From contig CAMEAW010000045.1 in assembly GCA_945911685.1 (NCBI GenBank), positions 1-19,532 on the forward strand: DNA of 19,532 nt. Direction: 5' to 3'. Made by a program: the position numbers and the translations under genes. This DNA comes from Bordetella parapertussis (GTDB lineage: Bacteria; Pseudomonadota; Gammaproteobacteria; Burkholderiales; Burkholderiaceae_B). The notes beneath the pieces are model-generated. The model searched no databases and was not told the DNA's origin. It saw only the letters and a list, made by a program, of their open reading frames with translations. Positions 1-7,253 of this stretch are shown here, piece by piece. Position 1 is the stretch's first letter. Each line of letters begins with the position of its first letter.

Positions 1-66
1 TTTTCAGGGGACAACCTCGACGCACTTTTAATATTTTGCGGCATCAAGTAAAAAAGGTTTGAACCC

Positions 67-792
67 ATGACCCAAGCGCACTCGCATAGCCACCCTGCAC
101 TGCCAGTTCACCCAGCTGACCCTAAAGGCTTTGTCGCAGATTGGTCTTCAGACCAAATCGCGTTCAAAAAAGTGCCGTGGGGCAAGGTCATGATGTGGAT
201 TTTTCTTGTCAGCGACACTTTCATTTTTGGTGTGTTTTTGATTTCCTACATGACTGCACGCATGTCTTCGGTCGTGCCGTGGCCCAACCCAAGTGAAGTG
301 TTTGCCTTAGAAATAGCTGGCAGTCACGTGCCACTTGTGTTGATCGCCATCATGACGTTTATCTTGATCACTAGCAGTGGCACCATGGCGATGGCGGTTA
401 ACTTTGGCTATCGAAAAAATCGCAAAGTCACGTTTATTTTGCTCGTGATCACGGCGCTTCTTGGAGCCTCTTTCGTTGGCATGCAGGCTTTCGAATGGAC
501 GAAATTGATTACTGAAGAGGGCGTGCGACCCTGGAGCAATCCAATGGGCGCTCATCAATTTGGCGCCGCATTTTTTATGATCACTGGTTTTCACGGTACG
601 CACGTGACCATTGGCGTCATCTTGCTAATTATTGTGGCGGTCAAAGTCTATCGCGGTGATCTTGAACACGAACGCCCAGGATTTTTGACGGGTCGACGCG
701 GCAATTACGAAGTCGTCGAAATCATGGGGCTGTATTGGCACTTTGTCGACTTAGTTTGGGTATTCATCTTCGCATTTTTTTATCTCTGGTAG
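67..792 (+). CDS. ctaE: Cytochrome c oxidase subunit III (haem-copper oxidase)
   Basis: Integral membrane subunit III of a haem-copper terminal oxidase, which supports the catalytic subunit I during reduction of oxygen to water. The 241-residue product has a His-rich N-terminus, then five hydrophobic helices at roughly 41-62, 86-110, 121-142, 166-192 and 216-240. The acidic residue in GMQAFEW and the motif FHGTHV are typical of the family. Five helices make it the compact form; mitochondrial-type subunit III has seven and about 260-290 residues. The start has only a weak ribosome site (AAGG, about 8 bases upstream). The next gene follows after 8 bases, so the two are co-transcribed. Subunits I and II are presumably upstream, outside the window. 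Family assignment is firm; which oxidase type (aa3 or a cytochrome bo-like variant) is not settled, although the cytochrome c gene downstream favours a cytochrome c oxidase. Confidence 0.93.
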   Translation: MTQAHSHSHPALPVHPADPKGFVADWSSDQIAFKKVPWGKVMMWIFLVSDTFIFGVFLISYMTARMSSVVPWPNPSEVFALEIAGSHVPLVLIAIMTFILITSSGTMAMAVNFGYRKNRKVTFILLVITALLGASFVGMQAFEWTKLITEEGVRPWSNPMGAHQFGAAFFMITGFHGTHVTIGVILLIIVAVKVYRGDLEHERPGFLTGRRGNYEVVEIMGLYWHFVDLVWVFIFAFFYLW

Positions 793-800
793 GAGATTGT

Positions 801-1118
801 ATGGAACACGCGGCAGACCAACAGCACCCAATCGGTGTTTACCTCAAGATATGGGCGTTGCTATTTGTACTGAGCGCAGCTTCGTATGCAGTTGATTACT
901 TTCATTTTGAAGGCTATCTAAGATGGTCACTCATTTTGATTTTCATGTTGTTAAAAGCGGGCTTAATTGTTGCCGTGTTTATGCACATGATGTGGGAACC
1001 CATCGCCTTGATCTACACCATTTTGATCCCCCCCTTGTTACTCGTTGTTTTTATCGGTATCGGCGCACTTGAAGCTGATTACACATTTTTCTTAAGAAGT
1101 ATTTTTTTCGCACCGTAA
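801..1118 (+). CDS. Small oxidase subunit IV (prokaryotic COX4 / CyoD-like)
   Basis: A 105-residue membrane protein of the prokaryotic cytochrome c oxidase subunit IV family (CtaF/CyoD/QoxD type), an accessory subunit thought to help assembly or stability of the haem-copper oxidase. Three hydrophobic segments are visible: around residues 14-32, 40-62 (with the MHMMWE stretch just after) and 68-90. The reading frame stays open further upstream to 735, but the start at 801 is chosen because it is preceded by AGGAGA at 791-796 and because longer versions would overlap the subunit III gene. It lies 8 bases after subunit III on the same strand. Individual residues in this family are poorly conserved, so the call rests on size, topology and position. 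Confidence 0.85.
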   Translation: MEHAADQQHPIGVYLKIWALLFVLSAASYAVDYFHFEGYLRWSLILIFMLLKAGLIVAVFMHMMWEPIALIYTILIPPLLLVVFIGIGALEADYTFFLRSIFFAP

Positions 1119-1166
1119 TTTTCAAGGCTAGCATAACGCCAACGGTTTTTTAATCTGCTCGATGTG

Positions 1167-1178
1167 AAAAGATCTTTT
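1167..1178. promoter_or_regulatory. 12-bp perfect palindrome over the cytochrome c ribosome site
   Basis: AAAAGATCTTTT ends three bases before the ATG at 1182. Its first half, AAAAGA, is the only purine-rich stretch that could serve as ribosome site, so pairing of the arms or protein binding would affect translation or transcription of the cytochrome gene. It could also be chance, since the sequence is simple. Confidence 0.3.
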
Positions 1179-1181
1179 ACG

Positions 1182-1685
1182 ATGAAAAAATTCTTTACCG
1201 TTAATCTGTGCATCATGTGGGGTATCTTGGCTGCACTCCTGCTGGGGGCCGCAATACTCGTCGTTCACCATCGCGATATTCCAGCAGAAGTTGAAACGCA
1301 TCGACGTAATCTGATTGGGTCGGGCATGACAACAGCTGACCGCATCGCACCGGTCGCGAAGTTCGTGATGGCCGGCACGGCGAAAGTTGCTGCAGAACCT
1401 GCGCAGGCCAGTGCTGTCGTACAAGTCAAAGACCGCGATGGGCAACAGGTGTATCAAGCAAGTTGCGTCGCTTGTCATGGCACTGGCATTGCGGGTGCAC
1501 CAAAAGTTGGCGATAAAGGTCAGTGGGCCGCACGCGTCTCGGCTGGCACAGAGTCCCTATACCAAGGTGCGCTGATGGGCAAACAAAGCCCTGCTGGGGT
1601 CATGCCCGCTAAAGGCGGGAATCCAAGCCTAAGCGATAAAGACGTCAAAGCGGCAGTCGACTTTATGTTGGCACAGCTCAACTAA
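1182..1685 (+). CDS. Membrane-anchored monohaem cytochrome c (c5 family)
   Basis: A 167-residue cytochrome c with an uncleaved N-terminal anchor (hydrophobic residues about 9-28), a linker of about 60 residues and a C-terminal class I haem domain. The haem-binding motif CVACH is at residues 95-99, followed by GAPKVGDKGQWAAR and a likely Met ligand in GVMPAKGG (Met121), the pattern of the cytochrome c5 family. It should sit on the periplasmic face and carry electrons to the neighbouring oxidase. A GTG at 1164 would add six residues, but the ATG at 1182 is preferred because the anchor then starts in the usual way. A perfect palindrome (1167-1178) covers the ribosome-binding region. It lies 63 bases after subunit IV, probably in the same operon. 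Confidence 0.9.
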   Translation: MKKFFTVNLCIMWGILAALLLGAAILVVHHRDIPAEVETHRRNLIGSGMTTADRIAPVAKFVMAGTAKVAAEPAQASAVVQVKDRDGQQVYQASCVACHGTGIAGAPKVGDKGQWAARVSAGTESLYQGALMGKQSPAGVMPAKGGNPSLSDKDVKAAVDFMLAQLN

Positions 1686-1840
1686 AACCCCGGTGCACGT
1701 TGAGCAAGGCTACTGAAGTAAAACCGACGTGCTTGTTAGGCGAGGCTGCTAGAGTAAAACCTTGGTGCACGCTGGGTAAGTCTGCTCAAATAAAACTGCC
1801 GTGCACATCGAGCGAAGCTGCTCGCACAAACTACCAGTGG
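1683..1840. repeat. Degenerate 36-bp tandem repeat, four full units plus a partial fifth
   Basis: Units begin at 1683, 1719, 1755 and 1791, each starting TAAAAC, followed by a conserved GTGC (GTGCAC in three units) and a GGCTGCT-like block; a partial fifth starts at 1827. The first unit starts on the stop codon of the cytochrome c gene, and the array fills most of the gap to the convergent SCO gene. There are no spacers, so it is not a CRISPR. Because 36 is a multiple of three, one frame (codons from 1685) reads as 12-residue repeats: KPRCTLSKATEV, KPTCLLGEAARV, KPWCTLGKSAQI, KLPCTSSEAART. Differences between units are often at third codon positions. No good start codon or ribosome site was found, so I do not call a gene. 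Confidence 0.9.
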
Positions 1841-1852
1841 ATAGATTGTGAC

Positions 1853-2539
1853 TTAGCGCCCATCTTTAGTTTGCGCGTACAACTGTTTAAACACCCTCAA
1901 GCGCTGCGCGATCGAGCCCGCCTCTAAAGGCGCTACGTAAGTCGCATAATGTCGTGCCTGTGGGTCAATTAAATAGAGTGATGCCGAATGAGACACCATG
2001 TAGCCAGCTGATGCATCCCGATTCGTAATCTCATACGACGCACCGAGTTGTTTAGCCAAGTTTCGGATATTAGCATCCGTCCCAGAGAGCCCAATAAAGT
2101 GAGGGTCAAAATGCTGCACATATTGCTTCAAGATTGCGGGAGTATCGCGTTCTGGATCGACCGTCACTAAAATAATGTTTACGTCCTTCGCACCAGCAGC
2201 CTCGCGCGTCAGTGCCCCACGAAACTCAGTCAAGACCGCAAGAGTGCTTGGGCAAACATCTGGGCAAGAGGTAAAACCAAACACAATAAATGTCCAGTGA
2301 TTGACGAGATTTCGTGCCGTAAAGGGGCGCTCATCACTATCGACTAATTGGAACTCGCTCAGCGGACGAAGAGGCGACACTACAGACGACACACGATCAA
2401 CGAGCAGTATGGCGCTAGACTGGCCAAATCGATCGGTCGAAAAAACAGTGAACAAGATGAGGCACGCTGCCACCAACAAGACCACTGCACCAAGACAAGT
2501 TTTGTATCGTCTGCTGATGACCTCAGCCTCATTTTTCAT
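1853..2539 (-). CDS. SCO1/SenC/PrrC family copper chaperone
   Basis: A thioredoxin-fold protein that delivers copper to, or reduces, the CuA centre of cytochrome oxidase subunit II on the periplasmic side. The 228-residue form has a membrane anchor at about residues 14-34, the copper-binding CPDVC motif (Cys92, Cys96) in the context FGFTSCPDVCPST, the family stretch VTVDPERDTP, and the distal ligand His184 in MVSHSASLYLID. A GTG at 2557 would add six residues; the ATG at 2539 is used, although neither start has a clear ribosome site. It converges on the oxidase operon and follows a membrane-protein gene on the same strand after a 60-base gap, probably in one transcript. Its place beside the oxidase genes supports the role. 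Confidence 0.92.
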   Translation of the reverse strand: MKNEAEVISRRYKTCLGAVVLLVAACLILFTVFSTDRFGQSSAILLVDRVSSVVSPLRPLSEFQLVDSDERPFTARNLVNHWTFIVFGFTSCPDVCPSTLAVLTEFRGALTREAAGAKDVNIILVTVDPERDTPAILKQYVQHFDPHFIGLSGTDANIRNLAKQLGASYEITNRDASAGYMVSHSASLYLIDPQARHYATYVAPLEAGSIAQRLRVFKQLYAQTKDGR

Positions 2540-2599
2540 GGCAAATTCAGACAACACATGCCCATGCCTTTGGGTAGGCGACCGACTGAGAACGAGACG

Positions 2600-3160
2600 C
2601 TAAGAATGTCGGATCATGCCCATACGTCGTTGCCAGTGCACGAGCCAATCCGGGACAGACCGGCCAGTACCCGCGAGACTCATTTGCGGATGCAGGCCAA
2701 CCACTCGCGTTAAGAGTGACTCTTGATGCTGATAGATGTCGACAAAAAATATGTGATTTCCCTCGTTCAACTGTTTTTCGAAACGAGCGAACTTATAATT
2801 GCGGCGTTGACTACCGATCAGGCCACCTTCCCAAGTACAAAACCCCAAAATCATGACTGCCAAAAAGATGAAGGGCATCCACCCTACCCCACTCGAGGTC
2901 CAGGCAGTCATCGCCGTCGCGCCCAAGAAAAGCAATACACAACACAAACCGACTCCTGCTCCAATCAAACTCGAGTGCACAACGTCGTAGGTCATGACAG
3001 ATTGAACTTCGTGGAGGTGTGGGTGTCGCTCTAGCCCCAGGGTATCTAAACTTAGAACATGTATTTGTGGCGTAGCGACTCCTTCAGCCTCAAGTTGTTC
3101 TTCAAATAACTCTAGGTCATCCAGATTCGTGCTTATAAAGTAATGGCGTAGCAATTTCAT
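2600..3160 (-). CDS. Conserved two-helix membrane protein of unknown function
   Basis: A 186-residue protein. The first 60 residues are soluble and acidic, with a FISTNLDDLELFEEQLEAEG stretch that looks like a small alpha/beta domain. Two adjacent helices follow at about 64-86 and 93-113, then a basic cytosolic-looking tail ending in DWLVHWQRRMGMIRHS. I recognise the N-terminal pattern from conserved proteobacterial proteins but know no proven function. The frame is open up to 3289; the start at 3160 is chosen for its clear GGGGAG ribosome site 7 bases upstream and because the text before it is not protein-like. The SCO gene lies 60 bases downstream on the same strand. A perfect FNR-type palindrome is centred 180 bases upstream, suggesting control by oxygen. 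Confidence 0.75.
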   Translation of the reverse strand: MKLLRHYFISTNLDDLELFEEQLEAEGVATPQIHVLSLDTLGLERHPHLHEVQSVMTYDVVHSSLIGAGVGLCCVLLFLGATAMTAWTSSGVGWMPFIFLAVMILGFCTWEGGLIGSQRRNYKFARFEKQLNEGNHIFFVDIYQHQESLLTRVVGLHPQMSLAGTGRSVPDWLVHWQRRMGMIRHS

Positions 3161-3332
3161 GTGTCGCTCCCCTTTTTTATTATCTGGTCGGTCGACCATT
3201 TCGGATGAGAATACATGCAGCAAACGAACCAAATAACACGCACCTTGTGTGCGACTGGTTCGAACATAAAGCAACACGTTTGCAGCCAAGTGCTACACAA
3301 TGTCGCGATACACTTCTAACTTAATCGGTATA

Positions 3333-3346
3333 TTGATATAAATCAA
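3333..3346. promoter_or_regulatory. FNR/Anr-type operator
   Basis: TTGATATAAATCAA is an exact match to the TTGAT-N4-ATCAA consensus of FNR/Anr/Dnr regulators. It ends three bases before the amidase ATG. If it activates the minus-strand gene from the usual -41.5 position, transcription would start near 3298, and TATCGC (3310-3305, minus strand) falls where a -10 element should be. On the plus strand it overlaps TATATT (3329-3334), a possible -10 for the amidase, so binding there would repress. The site match is seen directly; the regulation is inferred. Confidence 0.65.
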
Positions 3347-3349
3347 GTC

Positions 3350-4564
3350 ATGACTAAAACACCTGAAACCACTTTTCCCGCACACGACCCCATTCATGCC
3401 TGCGTGCCACACGGCAAGTTCAGCATTCCAGCAACCGGCTCAGGTTTGTTAAACGGCCTGACCTTTGCGGTCAAAGACATTTTTGATGTCGCAGGCCACC
3501 CCACCGGCGCGGGTAACCCTACATGGTTAGCCACGCACCCGATCGCAACACACACAAGCCCCTTGGTTGAGCAACTGCTTGCCGCCGGCGCCACCATGAC
3601 CGGAAAAGTCATCACTGATGAGCTAGCGTATAGCCTGAATGGCGACAACATTCACTACGGCACGCCGGTCAACGTGAATGCGCCGGGTCGTGTCCCAGGT
3701 GGTTCGTCCAGCGGCTCAGTCGCAGCGGTTGCAGCCAAGCTGTGTGACTTCGCGCTCGGCAGCGATACCGGTGGCTCAACCAGAGTACCGGCCAGCTATT
3801 GTGGAGTTTGGGGCCTGCGCACCACGCATGATTTGTTATCGCGCCAGCACGTTGTGCCGCTGCACACGTCGTTTGATACGCTGACTTGGTTTGCCCATGA
3901 CCCCGCGACGTTTACGCGTGTGGGCGAAGTGCTACTGCCCACCTCAAATTTTGTCCCTAAACGACTGCTCAAGCCTCAAGCGCTTTGGCAGTTAGCCAGC
4001 GAAGACTTTGCCGTACCGCTGCAAAAAGTTTTATACGCTGCGCAATCCATGCTTGGCGTGACTGCAGAGACGATGTCGTTTACACGCGATACCGAAACCC
4101 TAGAGCAATGGCGCCAAGCGTATGTGACCATGGGTGCCGCTGAGGCATGGGCCTTACATGGTGCCTGGATACTTGAGCATCAGCCCACCTTCTCAGCACC
4201 GATCAGCGCACGTTGGGCGCTGGCGCAAGCTGTCACGGCAGCGCAGGCCCTACTCGCCCAGAACAAAGTGGCAGAGATTCGTACTCATGTGCGCGCCATA
4301 CTAAGTGATGACGCCATCGCAATTGTGCCTTCAGCAGCGGGGCTCGCACCTTTGCTCAATGAAAGCGGCGAAGCCATTGACCAGCTGCGTATGCGTACCA
4401 TGCACCTGACCTGCGCGGTAGGGATCAGTGGCGTGTGTCAGGTCAGCATCCCCTTCAAAAACAGCGCGGGCGTGCCAGTCGGGGTATCGCTGATCGGCCC
4501 TGCGGGCAGTGACCTCGCCTTGATTCGGCTGGCCACTGCATTGTCAAGCACCCTAACCGCTTAA
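3350..4564 (+). CDS. Amidase-signature family hydrolase
   Basis: A 404-residue hydrolase of the amidase signature family, which cleaves carbon-nitrogen amide bonds with a Ser-cisSer-Lys triad. The residues are visible: Lys42 in TFAVKDIFDV, the first Ser of GGSSSGSVAAVAA (Ser119) and the nucleophile Ser143 in GSDTGGSTRVPA. At about 400 residues it belongs to the short members (plant indole-3-acetamide hydrolase-like and related bacterial amidases) rather than the 450-500 residue GatA type, so it should not be read as the tRNA amidotransferase subunit. The substrate cannot be told. No signal peptide is seen, so it is probably cytoplasmic. The start lacks a recognisable ribosome site, and an FNR-type operator lies directly in front of it. 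Confidence 0.88.
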   Translation: MTKTPETTFPAHDPIHACVPHGKFSIPATGSGLLNGLTFAVKDIFDVAGHPTGAGNPTWLATHPIATHTSPLVEQLLAAGATMTGKVITDELAYSLNGDNIHYGTPVNVNAPGRVPGGSSSGSVAAVAAKLCDFALGSDTGGSTRVPASYCGVWGLRTTHDLLSRQHVVPLHTSFDTLTWFAHDPATFTRVGEVLLPTSNFVPKRLLKPQALWQLASEDFAVPLQKVLYAAQSMLGVTAETMSFTRDTETLEQWRQAYVTMGAAEAWALHGAWILEHQPTFSAPISARWALAQAVTAAQALLAQNKVAEIRTHVRAILSDDAIAIVPSAAGLAPLLNESGEAIDQLRMRTMHLTCAVGISGVCQVSIPFKNSAGVPVGVSLIGPAGSDLALIRLATALSSTLTA

Positions 4565-4609
4565 CGAAATCATCGACAAAGGGCGCTGCTCACACGGCCC
4601 CCATTTCGT
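4564..4609. terminator. Possible bidirectional terminator between amidase and dehydrogenase
   Basis: Inverted arms ACGAAAT (4564-4570) and ATTTCGT (4603-4609) enclose a second pair, GGGC (4581-4584) and GCCC (4597-4600). The structure fills the gap between two converging genes. There is no proper T-run, and the interior of the arms is unpaired, so it is a weak candidate. Confidence 0.35.
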
Positions 4610-4614
4610 ATCAT

Positions 4615-5373
4615 TTAACCGCGACCGACAAACGGCATGGTTGTGGCCATGATGGTGACGAACTGAACGTTGGTCTCAAGCGGAAAGCTCACAATCTGCG
4701 CGATCGTTTGTGCAACGTGATTCACATCCATGCGTGGCTCGACGCGTGTTGAGCCGTCAGGTTGTGGCACACCTTTTGTCATGCGCTCGGTCATTGGCGT
4801 TGCGGCGTTACCAATATCGATTTGGCTGCAAGCGATACGATAGCTACGCGTATCAAGTGAAATCGATTTCGTCAAACCTGTCACCGCATGTTTGGTTGCG
4901 GTGTAGCCAATCGAAAAGGGGCGTGGCGCATGCGCCGAAATTGATCCATTGTTGATGATTCGACCGCCTTGAGGCGTTTGATCTTTCATGATCCGGATCG
5001 CGGCTTGCGCGCACAAGAACATCCCTGTCAAATTAACATTTACGATGTCTTTCCAGATCTCGACAGGTAAATCTTCAATCGGCACAGGTGGGCCACCGCG
5101 ACCGGCGTTGTTGAACAACACGTCAAGACGCCCCCAGCGACGCGTGACTTCAGCAAACAGATTTTTGACCGAAGCCTCGTCACTGACGTCGGTCACGATC
5201 GGATGTAGTTGCGAGGCCAAAGAGGCACCGCCTTCAGTACGGGTTTCTTCGAGTGCATCGGCACGGCGCCCAGCCATCGCCACGTGGTAGCCGGCACGTG
5301 CCAAGTGCAGTGACACCGCACGACCAATTCCTGAACCTGCTCCTGTCACCACTGCGACTTTTAACTCAGACAT
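4615..5373 (-). CDS. Short-chain dehydrogenase/reductase (SDR family)
   Basis: A 252-residue classical SDR oxidoreductase with a Rossmann fold. The cofactor motif TGAGSGIG is at residues 10-17, NNAG at 88-91, and the catalytic set Ser144, Tyr157 and Lys161 lies in [10 protein letters not shown] and YTATK. After the second strand the residues are GRRADA, with basic residues and no acidic one, which favours NADP(H). The substrate is unknown; SDR sequences of this kind range over many alcohols and ketones. The start at 5373 has a GGATGAGA ribosome site just upstream. It stands alone: the sulfurtransferase behind it is on the same strand but 222 bases away, and the amidase converges from the other side. 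Confidence 0.9.
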   Translation of the reverse strand: MSELKVAVVTGAGSGIGRAVSLHLARAGYHVAMAGRRADALEETRTEGGASLASQLHPIVTDVSDEASVKNLFAEVTRRWGRLDVLFNNAGRGGPPVPIEDLPVEIWKDIVNVNLTGMFLCAQAAIRIMKDQTPQGGRIINNGSISAHAPRPFSIGYTATKHAVTGLTKSISLDTRSYRIACSQIDIGNAATPMTERMTKGVPQPDGSTRVEPRMDVNHVAQTIAQIVSFPLETNVQFVTIMATTMPFVGRG

Positions 5374-5595
5374 TTCTCATCCTAATTGTTGGTGTCCGAC
5401 GTGGACTTTTAAAAACTGATGGCTATTGTGCCACTACGCAATACTGCCAGACAAATAATCTTGTGCCACGACAAACGACTACGATCCTCTGTACAACGCC
5501 GTCTAACTTGAGCGAAGCAATTTAATAAACCGTCAACGGTGCAGACCCTCGAGTCACAGAAAGCACCGAGACCAGAAGCAGTCAGGACTGTAGGG

Positions 5596-6468
5596 CTAAC
5601 CGTTAACCCGCGAAGGCCCAGTTTCGATCGGCGCATTCGGCTGCGAACTCCACTCACTCCACGAACCGCCGTACAGCGCCCCACCTGATAAACCCGCCAC
5701 CTCAAGCACCAGCAACAAATGACAAGCAGACACCCCTGAGCCACAACTCGCGACAAGATCTTTTACAGGATGCGCGCCCAATAGCTTGGTGAGCTCGGCG
5801 CGCAAGACCTCGGGCGCCTTAAAGGTGCCGTCATCGTTCAAATTTTCTTTGACGGGGCGACTGGCTGAACCAGGGATGTGCCCAGCTTTGGCGTCAAGTG
5901 TTTCGTTTTGCCCTTGAAACCGATCGCCTGCACGTGCGTCAACAATCAAACGATCTGCGCGACCAAGCCCTGCCTGCATGTTGGCTAGGTCGACAGACGA
6001 TACCAACGATGCGCCGCGTTTGAAATTACCCAAAGACCTGGCAGTTGGCTTTGCTGCGGTCAACGTGTAACCGGCTTTCTCCCAGGCGGGCATACCGCCA
6101 TCAAGCACCACCACATTTGCATGGCCGACCCAACGCGCCAACCACCACAGACGCGAGCCGTACAACCCGCCCTGGGCATCGGCCGCAACAATCAGGGTGT
6201 CTTGATTGACACCCAAGTCTGCCAAATACTGAGCAAATACGTCGGCCTTGGGCAAAGGATGGCGCCCGTTTAGGCCGTTCTTCTCGCCACTCAACGAACG
6301 CCCAAGATCAACATACACCGCGCCTGGTAAATGCGACACATCGTAAACGCGCTTGCCCAGGTCGGGATCTACCAGATCAAAGCGGCAGTCGCAGACCAAA
6401 ACGTTTTCGGGGCTTTGCGCGAGACGCGCTTGCAGAGCTTGTGCCGTGATTAAAAAAGACGAAGACAT
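5596..6468 (-). CDS. sseA: Sulfurtransferase, 3-mercaptopyruvate type (two rhodanese domains)
   Basis: A 290-residue protein with two tandem rhodanese domains, the usual length for SseA/thiosulfate sulfurtransferases. The N-terminal domain (about 5-135) has the signature CDCRFDLVDPDLG and HLPGAVYVDL but no active cysteine. The C-terminal domain holds the catalytic loop CGSGVSAC with Cys242. Uncharged CGSGV, rather than the basic CRKGV of thiosulfate rhodaneses, indicates preference for 3-mercaptopyruvate. The likely role is transfer of sulfane sulfur to thiols or cyanide. The start at 6468 has an AAAGGATC ribosome site. It is divergent from gmk with only 95 bases between them, so the promoters share this space. 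Confidence 0.9.
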   Translation of the reverse strand: MSSSFLITAQALQARLAQSPENVLVCDCRFDLVDPDLGKRVYDVSHLPGAVYVDLGRSLSGEKNGLNGRHPLPKADVFAQYLADLGVNQDTLIVAADAQGGLYGSRLWWLARWVGHANVVVLDGGMPAWEKAGYTLTAAKPTARSLGNFKRGASLVSSVDLANMQAGLGRADRLIVDARAGDRFQGQNETLDAKAGHIPGSASRPVKENLNDDGTFKAPEVLRAELTKLLGAHPVKDLVASCGSGVSACHLLLVLEVAGLSGGALYGGSWSEWSSQPNAPIETGPSRVNG

Positions 6469-6501
6469 TGGGATGATCCTTTATTAAATTCTTTCAGAAA
6501 C

Positions 6502-6532
6502 TTGCATTCGTACATAGCCACTCTGCTATGCT
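6502..6532 (+). promoter_or_regulatory. Candidate sigma-70 promoter of gmk with a dyad over the -10
   Basis: An extended -10 (TGC followed by TATGCT at 6527-6532) has a TTGCAT -35 candidate at 6502-6507; the 19-base spacer is long. Transcription would start near 6539, 25 bases before the gmk ATG. The arms CATAGC (6513-6518) and GCTATG (6525-6530) form an inverted repeat over the -10, which could be an operator. Confidence 0.35.
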
Positions 6533-6563
6533 TTTACTTTGCGTCAACACTCTATTGTCACTC

Positions 6564-7190
6564 ATGTCTCAGGCAACCGGAAACGTTTTTGTTGTAGTTG
6601 CCCCAAGCGGGGCCGGTAAGTCTAGCTTAGTCAACGCTTTGCTCGGCCAAGACCCCTCTCTCTGCCTATCGGTCTCTGCGACAACACGCGCCCCCCGCAG
6701 TGGCGAAACCGACGGTAAAGACTATCGCTTTGTCAGTAAAGCTGAATTTGCTACCATGCAGCAAGGCGATCAACTGCTTGAATGGGCCGAGGTACACGGT
6801 AACTTCTATGGCACACCGCGCGACCAAATCGATCAGGCCACGCAACAAGGCCGCGATGTTCTACTCGAAATCGACTGGCAGGGTGCTCGGCAGGTCAAAC
6901 GCTTGTTTCCACAAACAATCGGCATCTTCATCTTGCCGCCCTCAATCCAAGTGCTTGAACAGCGCTTAGAACAGCGTGGGCAAGACACCCAAGAGGTCAT
7001 TGCCCGCCGAATGCAAGCCGCAAGCGAAGAGATTTCGCACGCACCAGAGTGCGAATATGTTATTATTAATCAAGACTTTAGGATTGCGCTGGCTGAACTC
7101 GCTGAGGTAGTTGCTGTGGCACGCTTACGCTATGGCAGCCAGTCCGCCAGAAACAAGACATTGTTTGCCTCGCTTGGGCTCAGCAATTAG
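6564..7190 (+). CDS. gmk: Guanylate kinase
   Basis: Cytoplasmic enzyme that converts GMP and ATP to GDP and ADP, essential for GTP supply. The 208-residue length fits the family. The P-loop APSGAGKSS is at residues 13-21, followed by the GMP-binding segment [19 protein letters not shown] and the [11 protein letters not shown] motif. The frame extends to an ATG at 6528, but that codon lies inside the probable -10 element, and the MSQATGN start at 6564 matches the family, so 6564 is used; its ribosome site is poor. It leads the gmk-rpoZ-spoT block known from many proteobacteria, with rpoZ 63 bases behind. The yicC gene, often found before gmk, is not here; sseA takes that side. Confidence 0.96.
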   Translation: MSQATGNVFVVVAPSGAGKSSLVNALLGQDPSLCLSVSATTRAPRSGETDGKDYRFVSKAEFATMQQGDQLLEWAEVHGNFYGTPRDQIDQATQQGRDVLLEIDWQGARQVKRLFPQTIGIFILPPSIQVLEQRLEQRGQDTQEVIARRMQAASEEISHAPECEYVIINQDFRIALAELAEVVAVARLRYGSQSARNKTLFASLGLSN

Positions 7191-7253
7191 GGCGTAACGC
7201 GGCATGACTGCGCAATTCGCCACCTAGTTAAACCTTTACTTTTCAGGATCACC

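Noticed and set aside
1683..1840. Possible CRISPR array (36-base repeats)
   Set aside because: The units are contiguous with no spacers, are strongly diverged and have no cas genes nearby.
1700..1927. Plus-strand reading frame of 75 codons through the repeat as a gene
   Set aside because: It starts with TTG without a ribosome site, and its second half is antisense to the SCO gene. Kept as a finding on the repeat only.
3185..3198. TGGTC/GACCA inverted repeat upstream of the membrane protein gene
   Set aside because: Five-base arms with a four-base loop; too short to support as an operator, and no regulator family is suggested.
3350..4564. GatA subunit of the tRNA amidotransferase
   Set aside because: About 80 residues shorter than GatA, and no gatB or gatC next to it.
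5394..5410. GTCC/GGAC hairpin followed by TTTT as a terminator
   Set aside because: Only four base pairs, and no plus-strand gene ends there.
5409..5756. Minus-strand reading frame of 115 codons overlapping the sseA 3' end
   Set aside because: Composition is not protein-like (Arg/Cys/Val-rich), and half of it is out of frame with sseA, whose reading frame is certain.
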